This document shows positions 24,383 through 32,876 of a stretch of 64,000 bases of DNA, in pieces (within the stretch, counting starts at the first letter, position 1; every line of letters begins with the position of its first letter). Source of the DNA: RGIG5579 sp045543495. GTDB taxonomy: Bacteria > Bacillota > Clostridia > Oscillospirales > SIG627. Under the pieces are notes generated by a model. It did not search any database, had not been told where the DNA came from, and worked only from the letters and a program-made list of their open reading frames with translations. The position numbers and the translations under genes are program-made. Where the stretch lies: positions 87,172-151,171 of the forward strand of contig JAZQMO010000015.1 of assembly GCA_045543495.1 (NCBI GenBank), given 5' to 3'.

Positions 24383-25023
24383 TGATTGCTCCCGCCTTTG
24401 ATCCAGCTCTCATCGGAGGGATTGTTACGGAATGCGATCAGGCGAGCAACATCCTCTTCCTTGATATATCCTTCCTCCGCTGCAACCTGAGCGATCACAT
24501 CAAAATTGGTCAGGGAAACATTTTTTACATTGGCCTCTGCCATACGGTCGATTCCCTTCTTCATACCGTAGGTGAAAATACTGGCTACGCCGAGCACCTC
24601 GGCGCCTGCCTCACGAAGAACGTTGACAACCTCGAGAACACTGCCGCCGGTGGAAATCAGGTCCTCCACCACAACGACCTTCTGTCCCTTCTCAAGCTTT
24701 CCTTCGATCTGGTTCTGGCGGCCGTGATCCTTGGCGCCGGAGCGAACGTAGCCCATAGGAAGACCCATAATATGGCCTACAATGGCAGCGTGAGCAATTC
24801 CTGCGGTAGAGGTGCCCATCAGGACCTCTGCCTCGGGGTAATGGGTACGAATGATCTCTGCCAATCCGTTTTCCACATCCAAGCGAACCTCGGGTGCAGT
24901 CAGGGTCAATCTGTTATCACAATAGACAGGGCTCTTGATTCCGCTTGCCCAGGTAAAGGGCTCTTCGGGACGGAAGAACACAGCCTTAATTTTCAAAAGA
25001 TCCTTTGCAATTACTTTTTCCAT
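24379..25023 (-). CDS. pyrE: orotate phosphoribosyltransferase
   Basis: A 214-residue enzyme that joins orotate and PRPP to make OMP. It has a FTWASGIKSPVYCDNR motif near residue 18, TSTAGIAHAAIVG, RSGAKDHGR and the PRPP-binding VVVEDLISTGGSV. ATG at 25023 follows AAGGAGAAATAGAACG at a slightly long spacing. Its stop overlaps the pyrB start (ATGA type). Confidence 0.96.
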   Translation of the reverse strand: MEKVIAKDLLKIKAVFFRPEEPFTWASGIKSPVYCDNRLTLTAPEVRLDVENGLAEIIRTHYPEAEVLMGTSTAGIAHAAIVGHIMGLPMGYVRSGAKDHGRQNQIEGKLEKGQKVVVVEDLISTGGSVLEVVNVLREAGAEVLGVASIFTYGMKKGIDRMAEANVKNVSLTNFDVIAQVAAEEGYIKEEDVARLIAFRNNPSDESWIKGGSNQ

Positions 25024-25037
25024 CGTTCTATTTCTCC

Positions 25038-25736
25038 TTAATCAACAAATTCTCTGATACAACGCTCGTAAGCCGCAACGGGATCGGCCGCAGCGGTAAT
25101 GGGACGACCCACCACAATGTAATCCGAGCCGATCTTCTTGGCCTCGGCGGGGGTCATAACACGCTTCTGATCGCCGATATCGCCGTCTGCAAAGCGGACA
25201 CCGGGAGTAACGGTCAAAAAGTCCTTGCCGCAGGCATCGTGAACCTTACCCGCCTCCAAGGGAGAACAAACCACACCGTCAAGACCTGCGCTTTTGGCAT
25301 TCTTGGCATAGTGAAGCACAACCTGATCAATGGGCTCACGGATCAACAGATCGTTCTCCATGCTTTCCTGATCGGTGGAAGTAAGCTGAGTAACGGCAAT
25401 CAAAAGAGGACGGGTGCCGTCGGGACGGGTCAATCCTTCAATGGCCGCCTCCATCATACGAATGGTGCCGCCTGCGTGCAAATTACAAAGATCCACATCC
25501 AAACCGGAAAGAACCGCCATGGATTTTTTCACGGTGTTGGGAATGTCGTGGGATTTCAGATCCAAAAAGATCTTGTGGCCACGAGCCTTGATCTCACGAA
25601 CGATTTGAGGGCCTTCAGCGTAAAAAAGCTCCATACCGATCTTCACAAAAGGCTTCTTGCCGGTAAAACGGTCCAAAAAGCTGAATACTTCCTTTGCACT
25701 TGCAAAATCACAAGCAATGATAACGTCCTTTCCCAT
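25038..25736 (-). CDS. pyrF: orotidine-5'-phosphate decarboxylase
   Basis: A 232-residue PyrF that forms UMP. Visible are IIACDFAS near the start, VKIGMELFYAEG, the catalytic FLDLKSHDIPNTV (Asp-x-Lys-x-x-Asp), a TPGVRFADGDIGDQKR motif and a phosphate-binding DYIVVGRPI. ATG overlaps the pyrD stop (TAATG) with a GGAGGTGT site before it. It has the group I length typical of Firmicutes. Confidence 0.96.
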   Translation of the reverse strand: MGKDVIIACDFASAKEVFSFLDRFTGKKPFVKIGMELFYAEGPQIVREIKARGHKIFLDLKSHDIPNTVKKSMAVLSGLDVDLCNLHAGGTIRMMEAAIEGLTRPDGTRPLLIAVTQLTSTDQESMENDLLIREPIDQVVLHYAKNAKSAGLDGVVCSPLEAGKVHDACGKDFLTVTPGVRFADGDIGDQKRVMTPAEAKKIGSDYIVVGRPITAAADPVAAYERCIREFVD

Positions 25737-26647
25737 TATCTGACACCTCCGATAATTTCACTTAATTCATTGATTTTATATTCATCCATCGCACGGGGCA
25801 AATCCCGAATAATATCACGGCAAGCATAAGGATTTATAAGATTTTCTGCTCCGACCTGAACTGCGGTAGCACCCGCAAGCATCATTTCGATTACATCCTC
25901 TGCCGATTTTACGCCGCCGATTCCCACAACGGGAATTTTTACATTGGATGCAACCTGATAGACCATACGAACGGCAACAGGAAAAATAGCACTGCCGGAA
26001 AAGCCGCCCATGGTATTGGCGATCACAGGCCTTCTTCTTCTCAAATCAATTCTCATTCCGAGAAGCGTATTGATCAGGCTGATGCCGTCAGCGCCGGCAT
26101 CCTCACAAGCCTTCGCAATGGAAACAATATCCGTAACATTGGGAGAAAGCTTGATGATCACAGGCTTTGTGGTAACCTTTTTCACTGCTCGGGTCACCTC
26201 GGCAGCGGCCGCAGGATCGGTACCGAAGCTCATTCCGCCTCCGTGAACATTGGGACAGCTGACATTGACCTCAAGCCAGCCAACCTGCTCACAGGCATCA
26301 AGTCTTTCACAGGTATAGGCGTAATCCTCAACGGAAAATCCACTGACGTTAGCCATCACAGGTTTAGAAAAGCACTTTTTTAATTTCGGAAGTTCTTCGG
26401 AAATCACCTTATCAACACCGGGATTCTGAAGACCGACGGCATTGATCATACCTGCCGTGCACTCTGCAATTCTGGGGGTAGGATTTCCAAAGCGGGGGTC
26501 TTTGGTGGTACCCTTAAAAGAAAAGGTTCCAAGCTCATTGATATCATAAAGCTCGGCGAATTCGTAGCCGAAGCCAAAGGTACCGCTGGCGGGGATCACG
26601 GGATTATCCAGCGTGATTCCGCAAAGATTCACACTCAGTCTTCCCAT
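25736..26647 (-). CDS. pyrD: dihydroorotate dehydrogenase B, catalytic subunit
   Basis: The 303-residue FMN subunit of the NAD-linked (class 1B) enzyme. It has NPVIPASGTFGFG near residue 13, GLQNPGVD, SCPNVHGGG with the catalytic cysteine, KLSPNVTDI and a GIGGV-type phosphate site. The ATG at 26647 follows AAGGAGGAGATCTT and overlaps the pyrK end by 13 bases. A longer frame to 26746 only reads inside pyrK. It pairs with PyrK, encoded immediately upstream. Confidence 0.95.
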   Translation of the reverse strand: MGRLSVNLCGITLDNPVIPASGTFGFGYEFAELYDINELGTFSFKGTTKDPRFGNPTPRIAECTAGMINAVGLQNPGVDKVISEELPKLKKCFSKPVMANVSGFSVEDYAYTCERLDACEQVGWLEVNVSCPNVHGGGMSFGTDPAAAAEVTRAVKKVTTKPVIIKLSPNVTDIVSIAKACEDAGADGISLINTLLGMRIDLRRRRPVIANTMGGFSGSAIFPVAVRMVYQVASNVKIPVVGIGGVKSAEDVIEMMLAGATAVQVGAENLINPYACRDIIRDLPRAMDEYKINELSEIIGGVR

Positions 26648-27369
26648 AAGATCTCCTCCTTCTTCATCACAGGGCCTTCCTTGCAAATTCTCTTGTAGCC
26701 GGTAATGGTTTTGCAGGAGCATCCCATACAAGCACCGAAGCCGCACCCCATTCTTTCTTCAAAGCTCATTTGACCCGAGGTAGCGGAGGCTTTATAAACC
26801 GCCTTCAGCATAGGCTCGGGGCCGCAGGTATAAAAATAAGAATAAGTCAAATCCTTCAAGACATCGGTTACAAAGCCCTTTGAACCGCAGGAGCCGTCAA
26901 CCGTGGTGACGAAAACCTCAGCCCCCAGGGCTCGAAATTCATTTTCGTAAAAAACTTCATTCTTGGTATTAAAACCAAGGATCACCTGAACTTTTTTACC
27001 TTCTGAAATCAGCTTTTTCGCAAGCAGATACAAGGGAGGAACACCGACTCCGCCGCCGATCAAAACGGGAGCGTCTCCCGACAGGGCGGTGTCATAGCCG
27101 TTTCCGAGACCGGTCAAAACATCAAGCTCCCCTTCCTTCATTTGAGAAAGCTTTGCGGTTCCCTTTCCCACGACCTTATAGAGAATGGTAACGACACCGT
27201 CATTCAGATCGCAAACAGAAATGGGGCGTCTCAAAAACAGCCCGTCCAACTGAATGTTGATAAACTGGCCGGGAGATGTAATGGCGCTCACATCTCCGGC
27301 AAGCTTCATTTGATATACAGAATCCGTCAGCGGAATATTTTCCGTAATCTTCAAAACAACTTGTTTCAT
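26635..27369 (-). CDS. pyrK: dihydroorotate dehydrogenase B, electron transfer subunit
   Basis: A 244-residue FAD and [2Fe-2S] protein that passes electrons from PyrD to NAD. It has the FAD motif FLRRPISV, an NAD-binding LIGGGVGVPPLY, CGPEPML and the iron-sulfur cysteines in ERMGCGFGACMGCSC plus a later C. The ATG at 27369 follows AGAGGACGG; two ATGs upstream lack a site and lie against the carB stop (27380). It is co-transcribed with pyrD. Confidence 0.94.
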   Translation of the reverse strand: MKQVVLKITENIPLTDSVYQMKLAGDVSAITSPGQFINIQLDGLFLRRPISVCDLNDGVVTILYKVVGKGTAKLSQMKEGELDVLTGLGNGYDTALSGDAPVLIGGGVGVPPLYLLAKKLISEGKKVQVILGFNTKNEVFYENEFRALGAEVFVTTVDGSCGSKGFVTDVLKDLTYSYFYTCGPEPMLKAVYKASATSGQMSFEERMGCGFGACMGCSCKTITGYKRICKEGPVMKKEEILWED

Positions 27370-27379
27370 TCCGTCCTCT

Positions 27380-30300
27380 TTATGCATCAATGGTAGAAAT
27401 GGTCAGTGTGGTTTCCTCCAGCACATCCAAAAGAACACGAACGGTATCCAAAGCCGTAAAGATCGTAACATTGTTTTCCGTTGCAAAGGCACGGATCTGA
27501 GAGCCGTCGTTTAATTGATTGCTGTCGCCGATGTCACGGGTATTGATTACATACGCCACGTGACCCTGACGAAGAGCATCGGGAATTTCGTTGCTACCGT
27601 CGGTAATCTTTTGCAGAACACGGGTTCTGATTCCGTTTTCCTTCAGGAATTTGGCAGTACCTGCCGTTGCTTCAATGTTAAATCCAAGGTTGTAGAAGCG
27701 GCGGATCAGAGGAAGAGCCTCTTCCTTATCCTTATCGGCAATGGTGGCAAGCACGGTGCCGTAGTTCTGAAGTCTTGTGCCGGAGGCCTGCAGTGCCTTA
27801 TACAGGGCACGGTTCAGCTTATCGTCGTAACCGATGGCCTCACCGGTAGATTTCATTTCGGGAGAAAGGTAGGCATCAAGACCACGGATCTTGCTGAAGG
27901 AGAACACGGGAACCTTAACATACCAGCGCTCCTTCTCATCGGGATAAATATCAAAGATCCCCTGCTCCTTCAGACTCTTTCCGAGGATCGCCTCAGTGGC
28001 GATGTCAGCAAGGCTATAGCCCGTTGCTTTGGACAGGAAGGGAACGGTACGGGAGGATCTGGGGTTTACCTCAATGATGTAAACATCTTCCTTTTCATCC
28101 ACAATAAACTGAATGTTATAAAGACCCACAATACCGATTCCAAGGCCAAGCTTCTTTGCATACTGAAGAATGATGCCTTTCACCTTATCGGAAATACTGA
28201 AGGTGGGATAAACGCTGATGGAGTCACCGCTGTGAACGCCGGTGCGCTCAACCAATTCCATAATACCGGGCACAAACACGTTTCTGCCATCGCAAATGGC
28301 ATCCACCTCAACCTCTTTGCCCTGAATATATTTGTCAACCAAAACAGGCTTGTCTTCATCAATCTCAACCGCCGTCTTCAAATAGTGACGAAGCTGCTCC
28401 TCGTTGGCAACGATCTGCATGGCTCTGCCACCCAAAACAAAGCTGGGGCGAACCAAAACGGGATAGCCGATCTCTGCGGCCGCGGCAATACCGTCCTCAA
28501 TCTTGGTAACAGCCTTGCCCTTAGGCTGGGGAATTCCGAGACTGTGAAGGATCTTCTCAAAGCTGTCACGGTTCTCCGCTCTTTCAATGGCCGCACAGTC
28601 CGTGCCGATGATCTTGACACCTCTCTGCATCAAGGGTTCCGCCAAATTGATGGCGGTCTGTCCTCCGAGTGACGCAATGACTCCCTCGGGCTTTTCAAAC
28701 TCGATGATGTTCATCACATCCTCTGCCGTCAAGGGCTCAAAGTAAAGCTTGTCGGCAGTGGTATAGTCGGTAGAAACCGTTTCGGGGTTGTTGTTGATAA
28801 TAATAGCCTCGTAGCCGCATTTCTTAATGGTGGTAACGGCGTGAACGGTAGAATAGTCAAATTCAACGCCCTGACCGATACGAATGGGTCCCGCACCAAG
28901 TACAACGATCTTCTTACGATCGGTCAGACGGGAAGCATTCTCTCCACTGTAAGAGGAATAGAAATACGGAATGTACGCACCTGTGTGGCAGGTATCCACC
29001 ATACGGTACACAGGGAACATATTTTCTTTTTTGCGAAGTTGATAAATTTCAATCTCCTTCATATTCCAAAGACGGGCAATAAACCAGTCGCCAAAGCCCA
29101 TCTTCTTAGCCTCAAGAAGAACCTTGACATCGCCGCAGTTCTCCTTCAGCTTCTTTTCCATATTCACGATATTGACAACCGCATCCAAGAAATAAGGAGT
29201 GATCTTGGTTAATTCGTGAATTTCCTCTACACTGACACCGAGACGAACAAGCTCTGCGATACAGAAGATGGTATCATCCTTAAACTCGGAAAGATAAGCC
29301 TTCAAGGTGTCAACATCCTTCCCTTCAAATTTGGGAAGGGTCAAGTGCTTTGCTCCGGTTTCCAAGGAACGGATGGATTTAAGGAAGCACTCCTCCAAAT
29401 TGGAGCCAATTCCCATAATCTCACCGGTTGCCTTCATCTGGGTACCGAGAGTGTTGGGAGCGGTGGCAAACTTATCGAAGGGGAATCTGGGAAGCTTGGC
29501 AATGACATAATCAAGGCTGGGCTCAAAGGCGGCATTGGTATTGGCAATGGCAATATCCTCAAGAGCCATTCCTACTGCGATCTTTGCCGTTACTCTGGCA
29601 ATGGGATAACCACTGGCCTTGGATGCCAAAGCAGAAGAACGGGATACACGGGGATTGACCTCAATCAGGAAGTACTCGCTGGAATGAGGATTCAGCGCAA
29701 ACTGAACATTACAGCCACCCTCGATCTTCAATTCACGAATAATCTTAATGGCGCTGTCATTGAGCATTTTTTGGTCTTTCTCGCTGAGGGTCATAATAGG
29801 TGCCACGACGATGGAGTCACCGGTATGAACACCGACGGGGTCAACATTTTCCATACCGCAGATGGTAATGGCGTGGTCATTGGAGTCACGCATTACCTCA
29901 AACTCGATTTCCTTGTAACCCTTCACACTCTTTTCGATCAAAACCTGAGAAACGGGAGAAAGCTTGAAGGCATTGGTTCCAATCTCGATCAGATCTTCTT
30001 CGTTATAAGCAAAGCCGCCACCGGTACCGCCAAGGGTAAAGGCAGGACGAAGCACAACGGGATAACCGATTCTTTCGGCCGCTTCCTTGGCTTCCTCCAA
30101 GGAATAGGTAATCTCAGAAGGAATGGTGGGTTCTCCGATAGACTGACAAAGCTCTTTGAAAAGCTCTCTGTCCTCTGCTCTTTCAATGCTCTTGGAGCTG
30201 GTGCCCAAAAGCTCCACACCGCACTCCTTCAAAATTCCCTTTTTCTCAAGCTGAATAGCAAGATTGAGTCCGGTTTGACCGCCGATACCGGGAACGATGG

Positions 30301-30553
30301 CATCCGGTCTTTCATAGCGGAGGATTTTGGCAATATATTCCAGTGTCAAAGGCTCCATATAGACCTTGTCTGCAATGGTAGTATCGGTCATAATCGTAGC
30401 AGGATTGGAGTTACAAAGTACAACCTCATAACCCTCTTCCTTCAATGCAAGACAAGCCTGAGTGCCTGCATAGTCAAATTCAGCGGCCTGACCGATCACG
30501 ATGGGACCGGAGCCGATGATCAGTATTTTTTTCAAATCTGTACGCTTTGCCAT
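27380..30553 (-). CDS. carB: carbamoyl-phosphate synthase large subunit
   Basis: A full-length 1,057-residue CarB with two homologous halves. Each has a pre-ATP-grasp (GSGPIVIGQAAEFDYAGTQ near 13 and a matching GAGPIRIGQGVEFDYS near 560) and an ATP-grasp domain, followed by a C-terminal MGS-like regulatory domain (last 130 residues). It makes carbamoyl phosphate from bicarbonate, ATP and ammonia. The glutaminase subunit CarA is not encoded beside it. A small CGCC-TTCG-GCG hairpin lies just before the AGGAGG site. Confidence 0.96.
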   Translation of the reverse strand: MAKRTDLKKILIIGSGPIVIGQAAEFDYAGTQACLALKEEGYEVVLCNSNPATIMTDTTIADKVYMEPLTLEYIAKILRYERPDAIVPGIGGQTGLNLAIQLEKKGILKECGVELLGTSSKSIERAEDRELFKELCQSIGEPTIPSEITYSLEEAKEAAERIGYPVVLRPAFTLGGTGGGFAYNEEDLIEIGTNAFKLSPVSQVLIEKSVKGYKEIEFEVMRDSNDHAITICGMENVDPVGVHTGDSIVVAPIMTLSEKDQKMLNDSAIKIIRELKIEGGCNVQFALNPHSSEYFLIEVNPRVSRSSALASKASGYPIARVTAKIAVGMALEDIAIANTNAAFEPSLDYVIAKLPRFPFDKFATAPNTLGTQMKATGEIMGIGSNLEECFLKSIRSLETGAKHLTLPKFEGKDVDTLKAYLSEFKDDTIFCIAELVRLGVSVEEIHELTKITPYFLDAVVNIVNMEKKLKENCGDVKVLLEAKKMGFGDWFIARLWNMKEIEIYQLRKKENMFPVYRMVDTCHTGAYIPYFYSSYSGENASRLTDRKKIVVLGAGPIRIGQGVEFDYSTVHAVTTIKKCGYEAIIINNNPETVSTDYTTADKLYFEPLTAEDVMNIIEFEKPEGVIASLGGQTAINLAEPLMQRGVKIIGTDCAAIERAENRDSFEKILHSLGIPQPKGKAVTKIEDGIAAAAEIGYPVLVRPSFVLGGRAMQIVANEEQLRHYLKTAVEIDEDKPVLVDKYIQGKEVEVDAICDGRNVFVPGIMELVERTGVHSGDSISVYPTFSISDKVKGIILQYAKKLGLGIGIVGLYNIQFIVDEKEDVYIIEVNPRSSRTVPFLSKATGYSLADIATEAILGKSLKEQGIFDIYPDEKERWYVKVPVFSFSKIRGLDAYLSPEMKSTGEAIGYDDKLNRALYKALQASGTRLQNYGTVLATIADKDKEEALPLIRRFYNLGFNIEATAGTAKFLKENGIRTRVLQKITDGSNEIPDALRQGHVAYVINTRDIGDSNQLNDGSQIRAFATENNVTIFTALDTVRVLLDVLEETTLTISTIDA

Positions 30554-30582
30554 TTTTTCCTCCTAACGCCGAAGGCGATAAT

Positions 30583-31794
30583 TTACTTATTTCTATATAC
30601 TTCTTTATTTTGATAAACCGTCAAGCAGCATTTGCCGAAGAGCTGTTCCCCTTCAAACGGTGTTGCCCTCCCGGCAGATAAAAATTCAGAGGGATCCACA
30701 GTCCACTGAGCATCAAGATCCCAAACCGTGTAGCCACAATCAGCTTCAAATCCAAACCGTTTTCTTGGATTTATGCTCATCAGCTGAATCAGTTTTTCAA
30801 GAGAGAGAATATTTTTCTTTACGAGTCTTGTATACAAAAGAGAGAATGCAGTTTCAAGGCCAACGATACCAAAAGCACTCCCCTCCAATCCTTTAGCCTT
30901 CTCTTCTGCGGAATGGGGAGCATGATCCGTAGCGATCATATCAACGGTACCGTCAAAAAGCCCCTCCAAAAGCGCAATCCGATCTGCCTCGGAGCGAATA
31001 GGAGGATTCATTTTGAATCTCCCCTCTTCTTTTAGATCCATATCGTTCAAAACAAGGTAGTGCGGGCCAACCTCGCAGGAAACATCAAGACCTGCTTTTT
31101 TGGCTTCCCGTATCAAGGAAACACTTTCTTTTGTGGAAATGTGACACACGTGGTACGACACCCCTGTTTTTGCAACAAGCTTCAAGTCACGCTCGATCTG
31201 CTGATACTCACTTTCACTGCAGATGCCGCGATGCCCATGAAGACGGGCGTATTCTCCGTCATGAATATAACCGCCGTGCAAAAGATCATTGACCTCGCAA
31301 TGGGCAACGATCTTTTTTCCAAGGCTTTTGGCTTTCACCATGGCCTTTTCCATCAATTCGTCGCTCTGAACTCCTCTGCCGTCATCGGAGAAGGCGCAGA
31401 CAAACGGTGCTATGGCATCCATCTCAGAAAGGGTCTGCCCCATCTGGCCGATTGTAATAGAGCCGTAAGGCACGGTTTGTATGGCAGAATCCCGCTCAAT
31501 CAGATCCAGCTGCAAACGCAGATTGGCAAGGGTATCGGGAACGGGCTTCAAATTCGGCATGGTGCAAACCGTGGTATAACCGCCGTGAGATGCCGCCATA
31601 GAGCCGGACAAAATGGTCTCTTTATAAGAAAAGCCCGGCTCTCGAAAATGCACATGCACATCGCAAAAGCCGGGAAAAGCATACAAATCGTGGTCACAGC
31701 AAAGGCTGGTAGCGGTAGGAAGAGACAGTGTTCCCACGGTAGAAGGTTCAAAGCCGATGAATTTCATTTTCTGAAGTCCCAGTTGATTCTTCAT
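30583..31794 (-). CDS. pyrC: dihydroorotase
   Basis: A class I dihydroorotase of 403 residues. It has the zinc motif DVHVHFREPG (His47, His49), MPNLKPVPD, HCEVND, a CHISTKES segment and IATDHAPHS with the catalytic aspartate. It cyclises carbamoyl aspartate to dihydroorotate. ATG at 31794 follows AAAGGAGAAGGCA. It is the first gene of the pyrimidine operon, after a short leader with two hairpins. Confidence 0.95.
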   Translation of the reverse strand: MKNQLGLQKMKFIGFEPSTVGTLSLPTATSLCCDHDLYAFPGFCDVHVHFREPGFSYKETILSGSMAASHGGYTTVCTMPNLKPVPDTLANLRLQLDLIERDSAIQTVPYGSITIGQMGQTLSEMDAIAPFVCAFSDDGRGVQSDELMEKAMVKAKSLGKKIVAHCEVNDLLHGGYIHDGEYARLHGHRGICSESEYQQIERDLKLVAKTGVSYHVCHISTKESVSLIREAKKAGLDVSCEVGPHYLVLNDMDLKEEGRFKMNPPIRSEADRIALLEGLFDGTVDMIATDHAPHSAEEKAKGLEGSAFGIVGLETAFSLLYTRLVKKNILSLEKLIQLMSINPRKRFGFEADCGYTVWDLDAQWTVDPSEFLSAGRATPFEGEQLFGKCCLTVYQNKEVYRNK

Positions 31795-31807
31795 TGCCTT
31801 CTCCTTT

Positions 31808-31875
31808 CAAAAAAACCTGCCCCAAGGACAAGTTTATCGTGATTAATCTCTTTCTTACCCCAATGTAAGAAACAC
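31808..31875 (-). promoter_or_regulatory. leader of the pyrimidine operon with attenuator-like hairpin
   Basis: On the minus strand TTTCTTAC and GTAAGAAA (31851-31872) form an 8-pair hairpin. A second hairpin (around 31815-31833, ACTTGTCC with GGCAGGT) is followed by seven T immediately before the pyrC ribosome binding site. This looks like a transcription attenuator. I do not see a PyrR-binding loop consensus, so the sensor is unknown. Confidence 0.6.
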
Positions 31876-31893
31876 ACATTTATAATTTTATAG

Positions 31894-31922
31894 ATTATAC
31901 AACTTTCGCTATATTTTGTCAA
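31894..31922 (-). promoter_or_regulatory. sigma-A promoter of the pyrimidine operon
   Basis: TTGACA (31917-31922), a 17-base spacer and TATAAT (31894-31899) on the minus strand are a perfect consensus. The transcript would start near 31887 and read the two-hairpin leader into pyrC. Confidence 0.92.
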
Positions 31923-32007
31923 CTCCCTTTGACATGAAAAAAGGGAAATTTCATCCAAAAAATTGAACAAAAATTTCCCTGATTTCAGAGCTGAAATCGT
32001 GAAAATA

Positions 32008-32757
32008 TCAAACCTCTTCCACGGAAGCGATTCTTTGTCTGTCGTTTTCGTGCAGTAGATCGTAAATGTAATCAAAGGATTCTTTTTCGACGCTGGAAAA
32101 GTGATTCTCTCCGATGACAAAGTGATCGATCAAAACCACATTCATTTGCAAGAGAAAATTTTTCAGCTTATTGGTTGTATTCAAATCCTCGGAGGAGGCA
32201 ATGGGCAATCCGTGGGGATGATTGTGAGCAAACACCAAATAAGCAGCCTTATGGTGAACCGCCGCATCGCAAAGCTTACGAAAGGAAAAAGCAACGGAGT
32301 TGAGATCCCCTTCGTGAATCACCTCAGAGCCGCAATAGCTGAGGCTATTATCATAAAACACCGCATAGGCTTGCTCCACATCAAGCCCCGCAAAATGAAG
32401 AACAAGATCCTGCCCCATTTGGGTATATTCCGGCAATTTCTTCTCGGGACGAAAGCGGTCTTTATAATATCTCTTGGCAACCGCAGGATACGACAGGATC
32501 AGACTCGCCGCATTCTCTCCGATACCTTCTACCTGACAAAGCTCATCCAAGGTGGCATCAAACACCTTGGATAGAGAACCAAAGCGATCGATGAGAGCGT
32601 GAGCAAGCTCATTGGTGTCCTTTCTCGGAATGGCAAAAAACAGGATCAATTCCAGAATATTGTGATCCTCAAAATGATCCAGACCCTCCCGATGAAAACG
32701 CCTTTTTAATTTTAATCGGTGACCGCTGTGCGGATTTTCCTTCTTTTCTTTTGTCAT
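32008..32757 (-). CDS. radC: RadC family JAB/MPN-domain protein
   Basis: A 249-residue RadC/YeaB family protein. The N-terminal half holds a helix-hairpin-helix-like region (LCQVEGIGENAASLI). The C-terminal half holds the JAMM-type metal motif HNHPHGLPIASSED near residue 185, preceded by a conserved Glu segment. The ATG at 32757 follows GAGGGG; a longer frame upstream has no ribosome site. The family was named for DNA repair, but the biochemical role is still unclear. It is a single-gene unit divergent from the plus-strand gene at 32877. Confidence 0.88.
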   Translation of the reverse strand: MTKEKKENPHSGHRLKLKRRFHREGLDHFEDHNILELILFFAIPRKDTNELAHALIDRFGSLSKVFDATLDELCQVEGIGENAASLILSYPAVAKRYYKDRFRPEKKLPEYTQMGQDLVLHFAGLDVEQAYAVFYDNSLSYCGSEVIHEGDLNSVAFSFRKLCDAAVHHKAAYLVFAHNHPHGLPIASSEDLNTTNKLKNFLLQMNVVLIDHFVIGENHFSSVEKESFDYIYDLLHENDRQRIASVEEV

Positions 32758-32785
32758 AAACCCCTCATACAAAAACAAAAAACTG

Positions 32786-32814
32786 TTGAAATAGAACAAA
32801 ACTTGTAGTATAAT
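32786..32814 (+). promoter_or_regulatory. promoter of the CapA-like gene
   Basis: TTGAAA (32786-32791), 17 bases, TATAAT (32809-32814), 63 bases before the ATG at 32877. It lies in the divergent gap with radC. Confidence 0.75.
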
Positions 32815-32876
32815 AGGAACCGTACTTGATATCATCATCCATTTTACATAAAGAATCAATACTCAAAGGAGAACGT

